Shown here: positions 61,061 to 64,000 of the stretch, in pieces
Position numbering within the stretch: position 1 is the first letter of the stretch
How the letters are laid out: every line of letters begins with the position of its first letter
Assembly (NCBI GenBank): GCA_963755825.1
Contig: CAVWLA010000001.1
Coordinates: forward strand, 1,178,001 to 1,242,000
Length of the DNA: 64,000 bases
Origin: DATBQN01 sp963755825
Lineage (GTDB): Bacteria; Acidobacteriota; Thermoanaerobaculia; Multivoradales; UBA5704
Direction of reading: 5' to 3'
Translations under genes and position numbers: made by a program
Notes under the pieces: model-generated
The model's input: the letters and a program-made list of their open reading frames with translations, nothing else
Told to the model about the DNA's origin: nothing
The model's database searches: none

Positions 61061-61263
61061 GCAGGAATTTTTCGTCGCGCAACCAGCGCGGAGTCGCGCT
61101 TTCGCCCTCTTCCTGCACCTAACTCGTCAGGGGTTTCTCTGCAGCGCCTCGCCCGCACGGCTCGTCGGCCTTCCGGCGGCAGCGCTCCAGCGGATCTCCG
61201 TCTGCCGGCCTTGCCGTACTGACGTCCTGCACCTGCGAGCTCAGCAGTTTCGTCCAACGCATT

Positions 61264-61288
61264 GACGCCGGGGACAATCCCCGGCGTC
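61264..61288. promoter_or_regulatory. Hairpin just before the Asp-box exoprotein gene
   Basis: GACGCCGGGG, loop ACAAT, CCCCGGCGTC: a perfect 10-bp stem ending 17 nt before ATG 61306 and directly before the ribosome site GAGGGGGAAG. It may affect translation or end the upstream transcript. No U-run. Confidence 0.4.
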
Positions 61289-61305
61289 TCCGAGGGGGAA
61301 GCTCT

Positions 61306-64000
61306 ATGCATCGCAGATCGTCTCGTTGCACCGCCTTCGCTTACATTGTCGGACTGGGGGTCGCCGGCCTGCTGGCTGGCGGCGCTGCCGCCTGGGCGGC
61401 GCCGCAGTCGCAGAAGCACACGCCAGCCCTCACCAACATCGCGTGGCCGTCGCTCTCCGAGCAGCTGGCGCACGACCGGGTGTTGCCGGGCAGCGCCCTC
61501 GAGCGGCTGATCGCGAAGAACCAGGACTTCGGACTGCTGCGGCCGGAGGAGACCAGGGATTCTCTGCGCATCCCGCTCTGGCTCCGCGTCCTCTACCGCA
61601 AGAACCATCCCGAGGAGCACGCCACCCCCGGCGATCCGACCGGCGGCTACCCGTTCGTCCTCAAGGAGATCTACGAGTGGATGGTGAGCCACCAGGATCT
61701 CCTGCCCGGCAAACCCGACCGGCCCAGCCTCGCCGAGCGGGCGGCGAGCGAGACGGGCGAGGAGCGCATCTCGGGCGCGCAGACCTCGCCGCGCAGCGAG
61801 ACCGACATCCGGGTGAACTACTGGAACACGCAGAAGATCATCGGCGCCTCGAACAACATCTCCTCGAGCGGCATGCAGGCGATGTTCTTCTCCTCGAACG
61901 GCGGCGTCACCTGGGGGCAGACCAGCCTGCCGCTGGTGACCGGCGACTCCTTCCATTCTGACCCCACCGTCGAGTGGACGTCGGACGGAACGGCCTGGTC
62001 GACGACGATCGGCATCAACGCGGCGGAGACCAACCTCCAGATGCGCGCCTACAAGTCGACCAACGGCGGCGCCACCTGGACCTTCGACGCGACCTTCTCG
62101 ACCGGCGCCAACAACGACAAACAGATCATCTGGGTGGACCACAGCGCCACCTCGGCGTTCAAGGACAACATCTACGCCATCTGGCACAACGGCAACCCGG
62201 CCTTCATCAACCACCGCACCGGGCCGACGGGCTCCTGGCAGACGCCGGTTCAGGTGAGCGGCTCGGAGACCACCGGCACGGCGATCGGCGACGACGTCAA
62301 GACCAACGCCAACGGCGACGTCTTCGGCTTCTTCCCCGACACCGGCAGCCGGCGGATCAACGTCGTCAAGTCGACCAACGGCGGCGTCTCGTTCGCCGCG
62401 CCGGTGCGCCTCGGCAGCACCTTCGCGTCGTTCGAGTTCGCCATCCCGGCCGATGCCAGCCGCCAGGTTCTCGTCTACATCTCGGGCGGCGCCTATCGCA
62501 ACGGCACGACGAACAACGTCTATGCCACCTGGAACGACCTCTCCGGCGCCTCCGGCTGCACCAGCGGCGCCGGGCCGGGCACCAATGCCGCCTCGACCTG
62601 CAAGTCGCGCATCTGGTTCGCCCGCTCGACGGACGGCGGCACCACCTGGTCGGCGGCGGCCAAGCTCAACGACCAGTCGGGGCTGAACGACCAGTTCTTC
62701 CCCTGGATGGTGGTCGACGAGACCACCGGCAAGGTCGCCATCAGCTACTACGACACCGTCGGCGACTCGACCCGCAAGTCGACCAACGTCTACTACCAGT
62801 CCTCCACCGACGGCGGCGTCACCTGGAGCACGCCGTTCAAGGTCACCACCGCCTCGACCAACGAGACCACCACGGGCGCCGACAGCGGCAACCAGTACGG
62901 CGACTACTCCGGGATCTCCGGCATCGCCGGCACCTTCTTCCCCACCTGGACCGACCGCCGCAGCGGCGCCTCGGAAGAGGTCTGGACGGCAGCCATCCAG
63001 GACAGCACGACCGCCACTCCCGATTTCACCCTGGCGGCCTCGCCGACCGCGGTCTCGGTGGCGCAGGGTAACGCCGGCACCTCGACGATCACGACGACGG
63101 TCTCCGGCGGCTTCAGCAACTCTGTCGCGCTATCCGCCAGCGGTCAGCCATCCGGCGTGACCGTCGCCTTCAGCCCGACCTCGATCGCGGCTCCGGGGGC
63201 AGGGTCGTCGACGATGACGATGACCGTCGGCTCGGCGGTCGCTGCCGGCACCTATCCCATCACCGTCACCGGCATCGGCGGCTCGACGAGCCACACCGCG
63301 ACGGTCAACCTCACCGTCACTCTCGTCGCCAGCCCCGACTTCACGATCGCGGCCTCGCCGACCGCCGTCTCCGTGGCGCAGGGGAGCGCCGGCACCTCGA
63401 CGATCACGACGGCGGTCTCCGGCGGCTTCAGCAACGCTGTCGCGCTATCCGCCAGCGGCCAGCCCTCCGGGGTGACCGTCGGCTTCAGCCCGACCTCGAT
63501 CGCGGCTCCGGGAGCAGGGTCGTCGACGATGACGATGACCGTCGGCTCGGCGGTCGCCGCCGGCACCTATCCCATCACCGTCACCGGCACCGGCGGCTCG
63601 ACGACGCACACGGCGACCGTCAACCTCACCGTCACCACCTCGGGCGGCGTCACGCAGCTCCTCGGCAACACCGGCTTCGAGAACGGCTCGGCGAGCCCGG
63701 CGCCCTGGGTGGCGACCGCGAGCGTCATCGACAACTCGACCGGCGAGCCGGCCCACTCGGGCTCCTGGAAGGCGTGGCTCGACGGCTACGGGACGACCCA
63801 CACCGACACCCTCTACCAGCAGGTGGCGATCCCCAGCACCATCACCACCGCGACCCTCACCTTCTGGCTGCACATCGACACCGCCGAGACCACCACCTCG
63901 ACGGCCTTCGACACGCTCAAGGTGCAGGTCCGCAACAGCGCCAACACGGTGCTCGCGACGCTCGCCACGTACTCGAACCTCAACAAGAACACCGGATTCG
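61306..64000 (+). CDS. Secreted Asp-box propeller protein with Ig-like repeats (3' end outside window)
   Basis: The first ~898 codons of an exported protein. A signal peptide (VGLGVAGLLAGGAAAWAA) is followed by a sialidase-like propeller with five Asp-boxes: SSNGGVTW, STNGGATW, STNGGVSF, STDGGTTW and STDGGVTW. Two nearly identical ~105-residue Ig-like repeats follow (63022 on), then a galactose-binding-like domain (GNTGFENGSASPAPW...). No catalytic Arg set or peptidase motif is obvious, so it may bind or hydrolyse a glycan or be structural. The start is supported by GAGGGGGAAG. The frame has no stop before the window end. Confidence 0.88.
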   Translation, partial: MHRRSSRCTAFAYIVGLGVAGLLAGGAAAWAAPQSQKHTPALTNIAWPSLSEQLAHDRVLPGSALERLIAKNQDFGLLRPEETRDSLRIPLWLRVLYRKNHPEEHATPGDPTGGYPFVLKEIYEWMVSHQDLLPGKPDRPSLAERAASETGEERISGAQTSPRSETDIRVNYWNTQKIIGASNNISSSGMQAMFFSSNGGVTWGQTSLPLVTGDSFHSDPTVEWTSDGTAWSTTIGINAAETNLQMRAYKSTNGGATWTFDATFSTGANNDKQIIWVDHSATSAFKDNIYAIWHNGNPAFINHRTGPTGSWQTPVQVSGSETTGTAIGDDVKTNANGDVFGFFPDTGSRRINVVKSTNGGVSFAAPVRLGSTFASFEFAIPADASRQVLVYISGGAYRNGTTNNVYATWNDLSGASGCTSGAGPGTNAASTCKSRIWFARSTDGGTTWSAAAKLNDQSGLNDQFFPWMVVDETTGKVAISYYDTVGDSTRKSTNVYYQSSTDGGVTWSTPFKVTTASTNETTTGADSGNQYGDYSGISGIAGTFFPTWTDRRSGASEEVWTAAIQDSTTATPDFTLAASPTAVSVAQGNAGTSTITTTVSGGFSNSVALSASGQPSGVTVAFSPTSIAAPGAGSSTMTMTVGSAVAAGTYPITVTGIGGSTSHTATVNLTVTLVASPDFTIAASPTAVSVAQGSAGTSTITTAVSGGFSNAVALSASGQPSGVTVGFSPTSIAAPGAGSSTMTMTVGSAVAAGTYPITVTGTGGSTTHTATVNLTVTTSGGVTQLLGNTGFENGSASPAPWVATASVIDNSTGEPAHSGSWKAWLDGYGTTHTDTLYQQVAIPSTITTATLTFWLHIDTAETTTSTAFDTLKVQVRNSANTVLATLATYSNLNKNTGF
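63022..63642 (+). repeat. Two tandem ~315-bp repeats in the exoprotein gene
   Basis: Repeat 1 begins at 63022 and repeat 2 at 63337 (period 315 bp, 105 codons). They are near-identical in DNA as well as protein (SGGFSNSVALSASGQPSGV and SGGFSNAVALSASGQPSGV), so the duplication is recent or kept alike by gene conversion. Confidence 0.8.

Noticed and set aside
63022..63642. Tandem repeats as a CRISPR or mobile array
   Set aside because: They are in-frame 105-codon protein domain repeats inside one gene.

Overview
The window is about 64 kb of very GC-rich bacterial chromosome. It has no rRNA, tRNA or CRISPR array, and nearly every gap between genes is shorter than 350 bp. The best guess is an Acidobacteriota-like organism (Thermoanaerobaculia type). 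The hints are the GC content, two secreted trypsin-like proteases with a shared C-terminal domain, the pairing of a Ser/Thr kinase with a sigma-54 activator, an Asp-box/Ig-repeat exoprotein, and possible leaderless promoters. This placement is inference.

Region 1 (1-19792, + strand) is the 3' part of a nonribosomal peptide cluster whose start lies outside the window. The genes are almost fused: NRPS (...A-T) > radical SAM 1 > NRPS (C-A-T) > NRPS/PKS (C-A-T-C-A-T-KS-degenerate AT) > radical SAM 2 > MFS exporter. Starts overlap the preceding stops (ATGA or TGATG) except before radical SAM 2. The two radical SAM proteins look like the cobalamin-binding 'ribosomal peptide maturation radical SAM protein 1' family, yet they sit inside an NRPS operon with no room for a precursor peptide. 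The last NRPS ends in a KS with intact catalytic residues followed by an acyltransferase that has lost its catalytic Ser and a large segment. No ACP or thioesterase follows. Residue-code guesses for the four A domains are Leu-like, Thr-like, Pro-like and unassigned.

Region 2 (19821-26156, - strand) holds housekeeping and signalling genes: valS > birA > coaX as an operon, a response regulator, and a stand-alone B12-binding mutase subunit.

Region 3 (26512-38146) holds a small unknown protein, a sigma-54 activator with a Ser/Thr kinase-TPR protein, a small membrane protein, and a membrane glycosyltransferase-TPR protein flanked by two paralogous secreted serine proteases.

Region 4 (38350-48837) holds a Tat-exported amidase, a glycine-type amidinotransferase, an acyl-CoA dehydrogenase (frameshifted)/quinone reductase/FkbM methyltransferase operon, a MntA-HepT toxin-antitoxin pair, asnS, rnc and a second nucleotidyltransferase pair that overlaps the start of Region 5.

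Region 5 (48824-64000) holds mutL, an inverted-repeat element, ahcY and metK (SAM cycle), a DUF84 NTPase divergent from a SpoU methyltransferase, a frameshifted sulfatase-like lipoprotein, rpiB, an eight-cysteine exported mini-protein, murB, a carboxymuconolactone decarboxylase-like protein with a short asparaginase, a small exported CxxC protein, and an Asp-box/Ig-like exoprotein cut by the window end.

Several genes have a -10-like hexamer only 6-11 nt before the start codon, which suggests leaderless mRNAs. This was used to choose some starts. Single-base frameshifts are confined to two genes and may be assembly errors.
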